From assembly GCA_004194705.1 (NCBI GenBank), contig SADC01000029.1, forward strand, positions 62,001 to 126,000: 64,000 bases of DNA, read 5' to 3'. The notes below the pieces were generated by a model that was not told where the DNA came from, ran no database searches, and worked only from the letters and a program-made list of their open reading frames with translations. Source of the stretch: Ditylenchus dipsaci. Taxonomy: Eukaryota; Nematoda; Chromadorea; Rhabditida; Anguinidae. Shown one piece after another: positions 11,374 through 22,514 of this stretch (positions within the stretch are counted from its first letter, which is position 1; every line of letters starts with the position of its first letter). The position numbers and the translations under genes were made by a program.

Positions 11374-12059
11374 GCAATTTTAATTGCGTGGGAACATTAC
11401 TGTGAATATGTAGTTTATGTTTTGGGCGCGAAGAACATTTTGGCGCGACATAATTTTGGCGCGATAAAATTCTCTCATGCCTAGTTCACAATGGTGGACT
11501 GCAGTCGCCACCCTCAGTCCGGACTTACAATCCGCAGTGAGGGTGGCGACTGTTGTGTGTTCACAATAGGAATGTTAGAGTGCGGACTTACAATCCGCAC
11601 TGAGTGAGGATTGTTTTCATTGAAGTGAGGATTGTTTTTCATTTGAAGTGAGGATTGTTTTTCATTTGAAGTGAGGATTGTTGTTCATTTTGGATAGGAT
11701 GTCTTTTCAAAAGACTATATTTTTTTACCAATTAAGATTTATTAAAAATTAATTAGCCATCAAATTTGTGACATCCATATTTTTTCTGTATCTCACTCAT
11801 TCTCTTATGTTTCTAGTGCGATTTTCGAACAATGCAAACAAAGCAGGAATGAAAAAAGTAACTAGTGATGATCTAGCAACGCGCAATTCGCCATCATTCA
11901 GAAAGTCGAGAAAATGTATGCCTCTACGACCTTTCTCACGACGACTACAAAAATAACGTCAAGAAATCAAATGTGTAGGCTTCGATTGCTCTAAACCTTG
12001 GATTATCTGGTAAAAATTGTCCTATTACTATACTTTTAAATTTTTATCTTATAGATGCG

Positions 12060-12260
12060 AAAGAAGCTAGTGCAATGTGGAAAAGCTGCGTGCCTACTAT
12101 ATGGCTACAAAAAAGAAGAAGCCGAGTGGTAGCCAAGCAGAACAAGTCAAAAAGTGGGGCGCATTCGGATGAGATGAGCTTCTTAGACAATTTTATCAAA
12201 AGAGCGTCCGGAGCAATCTTCAAGTTTGGCGAACAAGAATGGGCCACATACATTTGAAGT
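12060..12260 (+). pseudogene. MADF/Myb-SANT-like accessory protein of the Harbinger element
   Basis: Across two frames the translation reads KLRAYYMATKKKKPSGSQAE, VKKWGA, then DEMSFLDNFIKRASGAIF. The pattern L-x-A-Y-Y followed by KKKPSGS, then MSFLD-x-FI, is the usual C-terminal half of MADF domains that partner Harbinger transposases. One frame change falls near 12150-12165. Role by family: a DNA-binding helper for the transposase. Confidence 0.55.
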
Positions 12261-12789
12261 AATGATTGACGATAATGAAACAGGTTCGAGTTTTACATGT
12301 GCTAAGCGCAACATTCCACAGCTTTTAGTCCAGATTGATCTGAGAAATTACACTCCTGTCCGAGAAAAGAAGCCAAAAATGAGTGCGTGGAGGCGAAGCT
12401 GGTGGAGATCATGATAAGCCCGAAATTTCGACTCTTGCTCAAGATGTAGACAGTATGCTAAACCAATTGGAGAAAGAAGGCAATAAGGGGTAATCGTTGA
12501 ATTCAAGAGGCCATTCGCAATGCTTGGATGAAGCTGAAGACTTTTTTCCTCGCTCGATAATTCAAAAATTATAATTTCTCGATCATTCACTTGTTTTCGT
12601 TTTATGATCATCTGTTATATCTTATAAAAATATAAAAAATATGTTGTCAATTGCGAGGTTGGGAGGATAGGCAGCTATGTGTCCTTAATTTTTTGATTGA
12701 ATTATATGTTGGAGGAATCTTGCTTACTTTTATTTACAGATTTATGGCAAAAATCACTCGGCGACAAAGATAGGATTTAGCCTTCTGGT

Positions 12790-14212
12790 ACATTATTCAA
12801 AAGCGTGAAGGCACAAGTCGTCGATTTTGGGTCCATCCAATGTGGGAAAAGAGACATCGTAGTGGGTCATATCGAATTCTTCTTCCAGAACTCAGCAACA
12901 TGCAGAAAAGTTCCACAGTTACATGAGAATGAATCTTTCTGAATTCAACAATCTTTTAGCAGTTGTTACTCCATGGTATCCTTCTGTCAACTATTATTAT
13001 TTTCATATATTGATAAATCATAGGTTAACTCGACGTTCAATTCGGACTCCGATCAACCAGAAGAAAGATTGATGTTAACACTTCGCTTCTTGGCCACTGG
13101 GGAAGCCTTTCGCTCGCTTTCCTTTCAGTTCCGTCTTGGTGTTTCAACAGTCTCAAAATAGTGGCTTCAACATGTTGCGCAATCTTCAATGCTCTCAAAA
13201 CAGATTATCTTCAAGTGCCTGCTACCGAAGAAGAGTGGATCGATATTGCAGCAAAGTTCTTTTCTAGATGGAATTGTCCTAACACTCTAGGTGAAGTTTC
13301 ATTAATCTTTGCAGTACCATGTAACTTGAATTTAGGAGCCATTGATGGAAAGCATGTCCTCATCAAAGACCGCCTCATTCTGGTAGTTTGTACTACAACT
13401 ACAAAGGGACGTTTAGCACAGTACTTCTTGCTGTTTGTGATGCTGACTACAGGTGTATCTATGCTAGCTACGGTCACTACGGCCATCAAGGGATGCGGGT
13501 ATGATTATTTTTCTTTCAGCAATTGAAACTTTTGCTTCCAGGAATATTCGACAGAGGTGATTTCAAGAAAGCAATCGAAAATGGGAGTTTGCATCTACCG
13601 ACAGATTCTTCATTTCCTTTCACCAATGGCAGCTCTCTTCCATTTTTCTTTGTCGGTGATGGCGCGTTTCCACTCAGCCGACGAATGATGAAGCCATTTC
13701 CAGGCCAGCGACTCTCCCACCATAAGCAAATATACAACTACAGGTTGTCTTGTTTTCAACTTTGAAGCAATAATTCACAAATTTAACTAAAGGATCTCTC
13801 GTGCTCGTCGTCTGATCGAAAACTTCTTCGGCATTTTGGCCTGTTCTTACCGGTGTTGCTCAAGCCGTTAGAGACAAAAATATCCAACACCGATAACATC
13901 ATAAAAGCTTGCCTTGCCCTTCACAATTTCAATGTTAGGCACGCAGCAGTTCGCTCACCGCAAAGTTTGCTTTTTCGGCCTTAATTTTTTCCAAACTGTT
14001 TCACCTTATAGATCTGGCCGACACAAATGATCAAGCTAATGGAGAATGGAGAGAACAAATAGAGGGACTTTTAAGCGCTGCGCCAGATAGCAACTACGTG
14101 ACTCAAGATGCAAGAATATTCAACAAAAGCTAATGGAGTACTTTAATGGAGCTGGATCCGTTGAATGGCAAGAAGAACGAATTGGATGGCGCGGAATTAA
14201 ATATTCTCTAAT
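12790..14212 (+). pseudogene. HARBI1-like DDE transposase, frameshifted
   Basis: Pieces in order: a basic SHRSGSYRILLPEL block with FHSYMRMNLSEFNNLL (about 12850-12970), MLTLRFLATGEAFRSLSFQF (about 13070), NCPNTLGAIDGKHVLIK around a 40-50 bp intron (first D, about 13345), GIFDRGDFKKAIENG, FFFVGDGAFPLSRRMMKPFP (second D, about 13655) and RRLIENFFGILA (E, about 13820), then a C-terminal EYFNGAGSVEWQ. All three catalytic residues of the DDE_Tnp_4/HARBI1 family are visible. Reading requires several short introns and at least two single-base frame changes (near 13370 and 13550). Confidence 0.8.
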
Positions 14213-15308
14213 TTGCTGTTGTAATTGTTGTGAGATAGCCGAAAATATGTTCTGTTGAGTTATTGCGACTGTTTGCCAAAATAAAACATTTTGTCGATTG
14301 AAAGGCTTATAGACTGTTTACATAAGTTCATGCGAATGCATAGTGATTTGGCTAAAATTGTACGGATGATCCTTTTGGCGCCTACCTACAGCGTGCGGTT
14401 ATTTCGTCCACAAAATTTAATGATCTCTTAGTGCGAAACAAACTTTTTTATACATCCAAAAATCATGTGCTGAAAACGGCTTGTTGAGACCATAATGCTA
14501 TTTCGACTAACCAGAATCTCAATACCTCAGACTGGTACCCACTCCAAAGAGTTCGACCCCAAATATTAGAGAATTATTCTCAATTAGCATGAAATCAATT
14601 CTATTTGGCCAAAAATTCCCTGAGTACGTTAGGAAAGATAAAAAAGTTATTTTTCTCTCGTCAATTTTTAGGCTGTACTCATATTGTCCAGCTGGACGAA
14701 TTGACTCGTGAACGAATTGACCATGGGCTAGTTGTCCTAGTACCGTTACCTACATGTAAATTTGGACATTTTTTCTCATTTTTTTAGAAATCAAACATTA
14801 CAATAGAACATAATGATCGAGAAAAAATTCTACATACACAATTCACACTTTACCATCCTGAGTGTGGATTGTAAGTGTGGATTGTGAGTGAGGATTGTAA
14901 TCTTTTTTGCAATTTTTGATCGCAAAATTATTATGCGATCCTTAATGTTTTGGTACCAAAATGTTGCTCTGGAACTTAGCTTCATTTTGGTTATAAGAGC
15001 AATACAGAAACTAATAAAAAAATAAAAATAAACACCGTGAATAGTTTTGGATGAGAGTGGCGACTGCAGTCCGCACTCAAATTGTAACAATCCACAGTCG
15101 CCACCCCGGACTGCAGTCTTCATTGTGAACACACAACAGTCCACAGTCCTCACTGCGGACTGCAATCCTGAGTGGCGACTGTGGATTGTTGTGTGTTCAC
15201 AATGGAGGACTGCAGTCCTGGGTGGCGACTGCAGTCCTCCATTGTGAACAACGCATCACATTACCGTTATTTTGACTCTGACTAAAGCGAGGGTGGTCCG
15301 CCGACAGG

Positions 15309-16220
15309 GTAAAAGGACAACTGCCGACGATTCCAACTCCCGACACCCAACGCCGACGATCCCAACTGCCGACGCCCAACTGCCGATGATCCCAACTGCC
15401 GACGATTCCAACTGCCGACCCCAACTGCCACGACGAATTACCAAATTCTGATTAAAGAAAAGTTTCAGGTCATAAAATGAACCAACAACAAATATTTTGG
15501 TAGAGAATAAGATTTTTACCAAGATAATAAAATGGCATGTGGATACTTTAAAAGGAGAACCTTTACATACGCATCGCCTAGGTTCTAGGTTAAATGACAC
15601 TGGATGCACACCCTATTTTTGTTGCTAACATTGAGTCTCTAGGCTACCTACAAGTACCCTTGTTGACAATTTTCAAAGAGATTTAGGGCTGTATTGGGGG
15701 GGGGGGGGGAAACCAAAAAAAGGTTGATTTGTGCAAAAAGAGAGATGTTGAACATAGTTCTGAATACTGGGCCCTACCGCGTAAATAAACTCTGGTATAC
15801 ATGTGTTTTCATGCATCCAGAGTCACTTTCGAGTGATTTGTGTCTAAGGTATGTGGGTGTGCGCATCTCAACCTCAAGCAACCAAGCCCCCTGCGCCCCC
15901 TTCGGGGGCGCAGGGGGCTTTGGTTGGTTAGAGATGCGCGCACTCACTTACCTAGACATAATTCCGAGCAAGACTTTTGATGAAAATGCATTTAGAGTCT
16001 CTTTTGCCACGGCCCATGTTTGAAAACATGGTAAAACAGACAAAAAGTCAAAATTTCGCAACGCCGAAAACTCATTAAAAGTTGAATTTTGATCAGAATT
16101 TGGTAATTCGTCGGCAGTTTGGGGGTCGGCAGTTGGGATCGTCGGCAGTTGGGCGTCGGCAGTTGGGATCGTCGGCAGTTGGGTGTCGGCAGTTGGAATC
16201 GTCGGCAGTTGACCCTCGTT
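15309..16220. mobile_element. foldback with GTCGGCAGTTGGGATC-word ends, exact 10-bp duplication
   Basis: Left word array (15320-15435) and right word array (16110-16212) are inverted copies of GTCGGCAGTTGGGATC/GTCGGCAGTTGGGCGTC. CGCCGACAGG flanks both sides (15299-15308, 16221-16230). Matching unique arm sequence GAATTACCAAATTCTGAT follows both arrays. A hairpin-core repeat (15760-16010) sits inside. The duplication length suits a MULE-like origin. Confidence 0.78.
15760..16010. repeat. hairpin-core repeat with C(TTCG)G loop
   Basis: Contains CCCCCTGCGCCCCCTTCGGG within a longer stem flanked by CAAG/CTTGG, then the inverted pair TGTGCGCATCTCAAC and GAGATGCGCGCAC and the block CTAAGGTATGTGGG. 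A transcript would form a long stem capped by the stable UUCG tetraloop. The same core recurs at least seven times in the window. Confidence 0.7.
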
Positions 16221-16460
16221 CGCCGACAGGCGGGCCCCCCGAGCTAGTAAAAAAGTGTATTTGAGCCGAAAAGAAGTTTAATTTGCGCCAAATAATTTTG
16301 CACTATAAAAAAGTGTAGTTGCGCCAAGAAAAAAGTAAATTCGTGCCATCGAAAATGATTATTCTAAAAAAAAACCCCCCATCTGGGAATTTTCGACCAA
16401 ACGACTACGCATCATCAAAATAACAGCGCGGAAAGTTGGAGGCGGAAAATTGTCATTGTA

Positions 16461-16800
16461 CCGTATTTTCTCTATAAACGGGCTCTCTCTGGCAAACGGG
16501 CCCCTCGATTTTGAGGACTTATATCTTAGCACAGAGTAAATATCGTGCGTAGTCGTTTGTCAAAAAATCCAGAACTGGAATTTTTGACAAACGTTCGTCA
16601 AAAATTCCAATTCTGGATTTTTTGACAAACGACTATACCCCTAAATATCTTCCAAACCTGTTTATCAGATTTTCTTGAATTCCACGAGCTTTACCGATTC
16701 CGATTTCAAACTTTGGGTTGAGCACCCAAAATCTCGAGATCGACTTCAAATTTTTCCGCTTTCCGAAAGGTTGAAAATAAAACGGGTCGGCCCGTTTAAA
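16461..16800. repeat. decayed CCGTATTTTCTCT-type foldback with inner palindrome
   Basis: Starts CCGTATTTTCTCTATAAACG and contains GACTTATATCTTAG, as do the better-preserved copies at 28710-28956 and 44295-44554. A perfect inner palindrome at about 16555-16630 (CGTTTGTCAAAAAATCCAGA and its complement) looks like a separate insertion. The right end is replaced by an AAAGGGGCATGCC repeat (16797-16930). Confidence 0.5.
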
Positions 16801-17026
16801 GGGGCATGCCGTGCGTTTTAAAAAGTTAAGGCGGGGACGAGCAATTTTTTTGAATCGTTCCATTTTTCAATTGTTTTGCGTCAAATCTGATATTGATGAC
16901 CTTACGGTACTTTTAAAAATCAGGCAGAACTTAAATTGTCGCTTGTGTTATTATTTTGCACATGTTTTTTATTGTGAGATAAACCTCAACAATGTGTCGC
17001 ATTTAGCTGATTTTCGGCTGTGCGAA

Positions 17027-18476
17027 ATGTCGAAGAAGGATCCTTTGAAGAACTTCATTGCTGGTGGAATTGGTGGTGCTTGCAAGGTAGCTGTTGGTTA
17101 TCCCTTCGAGACTAATCAAAATTCGTGTGCAGACCTCGCCGAAAACTGCATTCAGTGGTTCATATGATTGCTTTATGAAAACGATTTCAAGTGAGGGGAT
17201 TCCGGTAAGTTATTATATTAGTTCATCATGTTATTTATGAGTGACTAAACAATTACTTACAGGCGCTTTACAAGGGTATTTCCGTTCCTATGGCAATGTC
17301 AGTTCCTTTTTCTGCGATATTCTTTGGTGGGTGCGCTCTAGGAAGTTTTTTCTTTCAAGGTGAGTCGAGTAAAGCGACATTCTCCTCGAACCTGGCAATT
17401 GGTGCTACGGCAGGTTTTTTCACTTCTTTGGTCGCTTCTCCCGCTGATCGAGTCAAGAGTATTTTGGCAAGTCCAAACAGGTGCCGTGAAATACGAAGGT
17501 CCGTGCGATGTGCTTGATAAGCTTTTCAAAGAAGGTGGTGTCAAAAATCTCTATCAAGGCCTTACCGTTTCGTTGATGAGAGGTTGGTTTTTATTTATTT
17601 TTTTATTTTATTGTTGTTTGCGTAAACAACAAAAAAATAATAAAAACCACACGCAACAAGTGCGCAACAAAAACAAATACATATTTCCTTAGAGATAATT
17701 ACAATACAAAAGCGTATAGATAACATTCTTTGAGTTTTTCCTTAAAAGTATTATAGTAGGGAAGCAAAAATTTCGGCTGGAAGAGCATAATAAATTTTTG
17801 GTGTCCGAACAAAGAAGTAGTGGAATCGGAAATCTGATTTGGAAAAGGTAACAGCTTTATGTTTTCGGAAGTTATAGGATGACTGAAGAGACCAAATATT
17901 TAGGTTAAATGTCGATTTTTTTCAAAATTATTTTGTGATAGAAAATAAGGTCAGCTATAAGTGGTCTTTTGAAATTTATTTTCAGTCTGCTGGGTTATTG
18001 TTGTCAATATTTCTGTTCTAGGAGCCGTGGCTGGTGCTTTGTATATGGCTGTCTATAATTTGGCAAGAAGAAGTTATCTAATAATTCGGACGATGGCAAG
18101 CTCTCTCCTTGGTTTGTTCTCTGACGTCTGCTATGTGTTTAGTGTATGTCAATTTAGGTCAATAATCGGTGCTGGAGGAGCTACAGGTTTAGTAGTTGGA
18201 CTTCTTTCTCTCCCGCTTTGTGTGCTCAAATCTCGACTTCAAGTGGCTCCGCATGGAAAGTATCCATTGGGAACACGCGATGTTTTGAAAGAAATATGGT
18301 ATCAAGGAAGTGCAGTTGATGTGTCAAGGACTCTTTTCCGTGGTGGGTGCCCATGTAAGTTTTATTCTAAGAGTTATTTGTGTATTGAGTCCAAATACAG
18401 GTCTTTTCGGATTCTTCCTTCCAGTGTTGCCTTCTTCATAGGTGTCGAAGTCACTTTGTCTTGTTCGATCATTTAA
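17027..18476 (+). CDS. mitochondrial carrier, carnitine/acylcarnitine type (SLC25A20/dif-1-like), frame breaks
   Basis: Five exons: about 17027-17204, 17263-17582, 18022-18111, 18158-18354 and 18401-18476. The protein has the threefold carrier plan: NFIAGGIGGACKVAVGYPFE (repeat 1, signature P-x-E-x-x-K after correcting one base near 17110), SPADRVKS (repeat 2) and SLPLCVLKSRLQ followed by APHGKYPLGTRDVLKEI (repeat 3). The last block closely resembles carnitine/acylcarnitine carriers, which exchange acylcarnitine for carnitine across the inner mitochondrial membrane. The third signature has C where D or E is usual. Single-base frame changes are needed near 17110, 17466, 18083 and 18350. AATAAA follows the stop at 18506. 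It is either a gene with consensus indels or a young pseudogene. The intron at 17583-18021 is longer than the others. Confidence 0.75.
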
Positions 18477-18845
18477 ATGTCAACGTGTGTTAAAGTATTG
18501 GTGTCAATAAAGATATAGTATTGAAAGTACGCATACACTATTTTTCAAACTGACTAAAAACTTTTTGTCGTGTCTGCATGGAGCCGAAGTAAGGCTTGTT
18601 GTAAAGGGATTTTACACCGGCAAAAAGGGTTTCCTTTGAGTTATATATATTTTGAGGTTATGAGTTCGACCCCACCAACTGACACCATCGATTTTTATAT
18701 AAAAAAAGTTTCCAATTTTTTATTACTAGCACATTCTACGTAAAATTGAAGAGTAGACGTAGGTCATAAAGATCAGAATTTCAATTTTTACCTAAAAGTT
18801 TTGAGTACAGGCCAGAAAAAATGAAGAATTTAGGTCAATGTAAGG

Positions 18846-19357
18846 CAGTGTTTCCAAAAATGACACTGACATCGCCACAATGACATGACATTATGACCTG
18901 ACAATGACACTGACAATGACAATGACTTTTTAGCAGAATGACAATGACAATGACATGTCAGGTCATTGTCATTCTGCTAAAAGAGTCATTGTCATTGTCA
19001 TTCTGAAAAAAAGTCATTGTCATTCCGCTAAAAAGTCATTGTCATTCTGACAAAAAAGTCATTTTGACTTGTCATCGTGATTCCGTCGAAGCCAGAGCCA
19101 TCTATCACAAGTAATTTATTTCCTTCAGGTTTCTCCAGCGATGTCACAATCAGAATCGACGACTTCTCTTGTCAGAATGACAATGACTTTTTCGCAGAAT
19201 GACAATGACTTTTTTGTCAGAATGACAATGACAATGACATGTCAGGTCATTGTCATTCTGCTAAAATAGTCATTGTCATTGCCAGTGTCAAGTCATTTTA
19301 AAAGTCACCTAGAAAGTCAGGTCATCGCGAATGTCATTGTCACTTTTGAAAACACTG
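18846..19357. mobile_element. hAT-like foldback of TGACAATGACA repeats, 8-bp duplication
   Basis: Ends CAGTGTTTCCAAAAATGACA and CAGTGTTTTCAAAAGTGACA are inverted. ATGTAAGG and ATGCAAGG flank them (18838-18845, 19358-19365; 7 of 8 match). Almost all the interior is TGACAATGACA in one orientation and TGTCATTGTCA in the other, apart from a non-repeat middle at about 19080-19165. The CAGTG-TTTYCAAA terminus is typical of hAT elements. Confidence 0.82.
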
Positions 19358-19644
19358 ATGCAAGGCAAAAGAATTACATGAAACTTATTTTGTATTTGGA
19401 GACCCAAATTTTGCATTTTTGCAACAATTCCCAGAGTAAAATGTAGCCCTGAATCTGCTCTACACGCTAGCCGAACAGAATTTTGAAATTTCGGTCATGA
19501 ATAGCAGAATTTCAGGGCATTTTTAATAAAAGTCAGACGAAAGTCAGATTTTAGGTCAAACACAGGGCGTTTTAAGATTTTCCAACACTTTTAAGCTGCA
19601 GTAACTCTTTTCCTAGGCCGATTTAATGAAAATGTGTTTTTACA

Positions 19645-20090
19645 TAAGCTCCATTCATACTCCGCGGGACACGGGACACGGGACAATTTTTCAAACACGT
19701 TTTTGTCTCTATCTCGGCTCCCAGCTATCATTTTTCACTACTTTTATTAGATCTACAAGGCAACAAACCATGCTCTCATACAATAGGATAACAGGTTTGC
19801 TATGATTCAGTATCGAAAACGGTTTTTAGGCTGTCCCGCAGGTCAATGTCCCACGGTACAAATATAGGAATTTGTCCACGGACATTGACCTGCGGGACAG
19901 CCTAAAACCGTTTTCAATACTGATCATGGCAAATCTGTTATCCCTATGTTGTAGAGCATGGTCTGTTGCCTTGTAAATCTATTAAAAGTAGTGAAAAATG
20001 ATGGCTGGGAGGCCGAGATAGAGACAAAAACGTGTTTGAAAAATTGTCCCGTGTCCCGTGTCCCGCGGGAGTATGAATGGAGCTATATAA
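19645..20090. repeat. long near-perfect palindrome
   Basis: CTCCATTCATACTCCGCGGG at the left is mirrored at about 20065-20085, and the arms match almost to the centre near 19865. They include tandem GGGACACGGGACACGGGACA. It has the form of a foldback element. No target duplication could be settled. Confidence 0.7.
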
Positions 20091-20149
20091 ACTCAGCTGT
20101 GCTGAATTACACTTTAACCGGGTATGCTCGAAATTGGGGTTTAAGTATC

Positions 20150-21357
20150 TTAACACTTTAAAGCTGGTTTGTGCTAATGGGAGCGTTTTGTTCAAAATTT
20201 CATGCTGAACAAGATAGGCGAAAGAAAGTTTCAAAAAAAGTTCTTTTTTTCGACTTTTTATAGAAATTCATTGATGGACACTCTTAGTTTTGAGGTATTT
20301 AAGTTATGGATAAATCTTTTTCTGCCACCTTTTGGCTTGTTTCAACCACCTTTTGGCTTGTTTCTGCCACCTTTTGCAAATTTAGTTGAAAAAATCTTTT
20401 CTTTTAACGAACTTTAAATAATTTTTTACCGGAGTGTAGCCCAGGATCTCAGCTTTCTAATAACTATCAACGGACATAATGAAGTTTTAAGAAGTTGGAG
20501 GAAAAGGTCTTTAAATGAAGCAACTTTTTAAAAAAATTTACTCTATTCAAAGACTTTTTCCTCCAACTCTTTGAAACTTCATTAAGTTAGTTGATAGCTT
20601 ATTAGAAAGCTGAGATCCTGGGCTATACTCCGGTAAAAAAATTATTCATAGTTCGAAAAAAAAGAAAAGCCTTTTTTTCAAACTAAATTGCAAAAGGTGG
20701 CAGAAAAGAAGCCAAAAGGTGGCAGAAAAAAGTCAGGAAGGTGGCAGAAAAAAGTCTCGTCCTTTAAGTTATTTGAGTATAACTTGAGCTCAAACATGCG
20801 TTTCCAACTGTAAAAAGCCTAAAAGCACAGAACGCCAAGAAAGGCGCGAATTCGAATTAACCGGAAAAGGACTGGTCATCAACCAACTTCTTGATCCTGT
20901 ACTGCTTTATGTCATGATTTTCTATCGTCTTTGGTATCCAATAATGCGCAGAATCTGCGCTTTCTGCTGCAGTAAAAGTAATGAAATATAAACGGTGATA
21001 CTAATGATTTTTAGTGTTTTATACGAAGGAACTAAAATCCTGTATTTCATGGGGTTTTCGCAAAATGCTAATATTTTGCATGTAATACGGCAATTTGCCC
21101 GACTAAGTTCGTATTTATTTGAAAGCCTGTTAAATTCTGCACCTGACAAAAGCCTTTAGTTACAACAAAATTGTTTTCGAATTAAAAAGATACAATCAAA
21201 TAACTGAAACAACTCAAAATTGAAAATGTCCATTAATGAATTTCTAAAAAAAGTTGCAAAAAAGAACTTTTTTTGGAAGTTTCTTGCGCCTATGTTGTTT
21301 AAGCGCAAAATTCTGAACAAAACGCTCCATTAGCACAAACCGGCTTTTAAGTGTTAA
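20150..21357. mobile_element. TTAA-flanked foldback, copy A
   Basis: Ends are TTAACACTTTAAAGC and its counterpart GCTTTTAAGTGTTAA, followed by the shared arm GGTTTGTGCTAATGGGAGCG. TTAA at both borders suggests a piggyBac-like target duplication. Two other full copies (31863-33781 and 57772-58188) have the same borders. This copy is interrupted by the element at 20308-20762. Confidence 0.65.
20308..20762. mobile_element. foldback with TTCTGCCACCTTTTGGC-word ends, exact 10-bp duplication
   Basis: Ends GGATAAATCTTTTTCTGCC and GGACGAGACTTTTTTCTGCC carry three inverted TTCTGCCACCTTTTGGCTTG words each. TTTAAGTTAT flanks exactly (20298-20307, 20763-20772). The uninterrupted target is seen in the related copy near 32010-32020 (GAGTTATTTGAG). 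A perfect inner palindrome at 20423-20645 (AGCCCAGGATCTCAGCTTTC and its complement) fills the middle. Confidence 0.8.
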
Positions 21358-21369
21358 ACGCCTTTTTCA

Positions 21370-22080
21370 GGCTTGAAAACGTCGTGTGAAAAAGCACTTT
21401 AGGAGAAAAAAAAATTGTTTCGACCCATGAGGGGTATCATGTTTTTTTAGTTGAAAAAAAATCTTTTTTGAGTTGGCGCCAAAAAGATTTGTCAAGGTAA
21501 TAAGGGCTGTATTGGGAGGGTAATAAAGAGGGCCATAAATCATAGAGGGCCCGCTGACAAGAACGTATTGAACATATTTTTAAATACTGGGGCCTATTGC
21601 ATAAAAAACGCTGATATGCATTTCTTTTCATGTAACCAGAGTCGCTTTCGACTGATTTGTGTCTAAGGTATGTGGGTGTGCGCATCTCAACTCCAAGCCC
21701 CGAAGACCACAAAAAAAAGAGTTAGAGATGGGCGCACTCACTTAGCTTAAACATGATTCCGAAAAGTAATCTTGATCATAAAATGGATGTTGAGTCTCTT
21801 TTTTACCACGGCCCAAGTAGAAAAACATCGTGAAACAGTCAAAATATACTAATAATGCTGCTGAGCTGTTTTGCCATAAGAGTTGCCCCCCTTTTTTTCC
21901 TTTCTATCCCAATTTAACAGCCCTTATTCCCTTACAAAAATTCTTTTGGCGCCAATTTGAAATTTTTTTTGAGTAAATAACCAGATACCCCTCATGAGTC
22001 GAATTTTTTTTTCTCGTAAAGTGCTTTCCACACGACGGAAAACATGTTTCCGTCGTTTTCAAGCGTGAAAAACGCGTTTA
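21370..22080. repeat. foldback containing a hairpin-core repeat
   Basis: Outer arms GAAAACGTCGTGTG / ACACGACGG and CGACCCATGAGGGGTATC / ATACCCCTCATGAGTCG are inverted. Inner arms GTTGGCGCCAAAAAGA / TTTTGGCGCCAATTTG and AATAAGGGCTGTATTGGG / CAACAGCCCTTATT-like follow. The core at 21570-21800 is a worn copy of the hairpin family that lacks the TTCG stem. Confidence 0.6.
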
Positions 22081-22514
22081 AAATACTTTCGTGAAGCATA
22101 CAGTGCTAATATTGATTTAGTTTTTTATTTGCACAAATAAATGTTAACACAAAACCAAAAGTTGGTGGATATTTAAAGATGGCCAATCTTCACAGACCGG
22201 CTTATACAACAGAGCCGTGGGTTTTGAGATCAGATTTTAGCGAAATGCTTGCCAGATGAAACTGCTAAGCGAGAAAAAGTATCACAGATTCAAAAACTTG
22301 AAAATCTTCTGCTCAGATAAGTATGAAGGAAGTCTCAAAAATTTTTTGTTAGATACTTATACCTTATTGTTCTATATTTTCCAAAGAATATGCAACAAAC
22401 TGATATCTCATTTGAACTAGAATTGCAGTGCTCTCTGATGGCGTTTCAGCTCCACTCTATTAGAAAAGACACGGTTTAGTTCAACTAATGGTCTTGGAAT
22501 AACAATTAAATTTT

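Larger units (their letters stand above)
11478..15255. mobile_element. PIF/Harbinger transposon, 3-bp duplication TCA
   Basis: Ends TGCCTAGTTCACAATGG / TGCGTTGTTCACAATGG with long subterminal GGACTGCAGTCGCCACC repeats, flanked exactly by TCA (11475-11477 and 15256-15258). It contains a MADF-like reading frame near 12.1 kb and a HARBI1-type transposase at 12.8-14.2 kb, the two-gene plan known for this superfamily. Both are broken, so the element is probably non-functional. It lies 400 bp from the related element ending at 11077. Confidence 0.88.
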
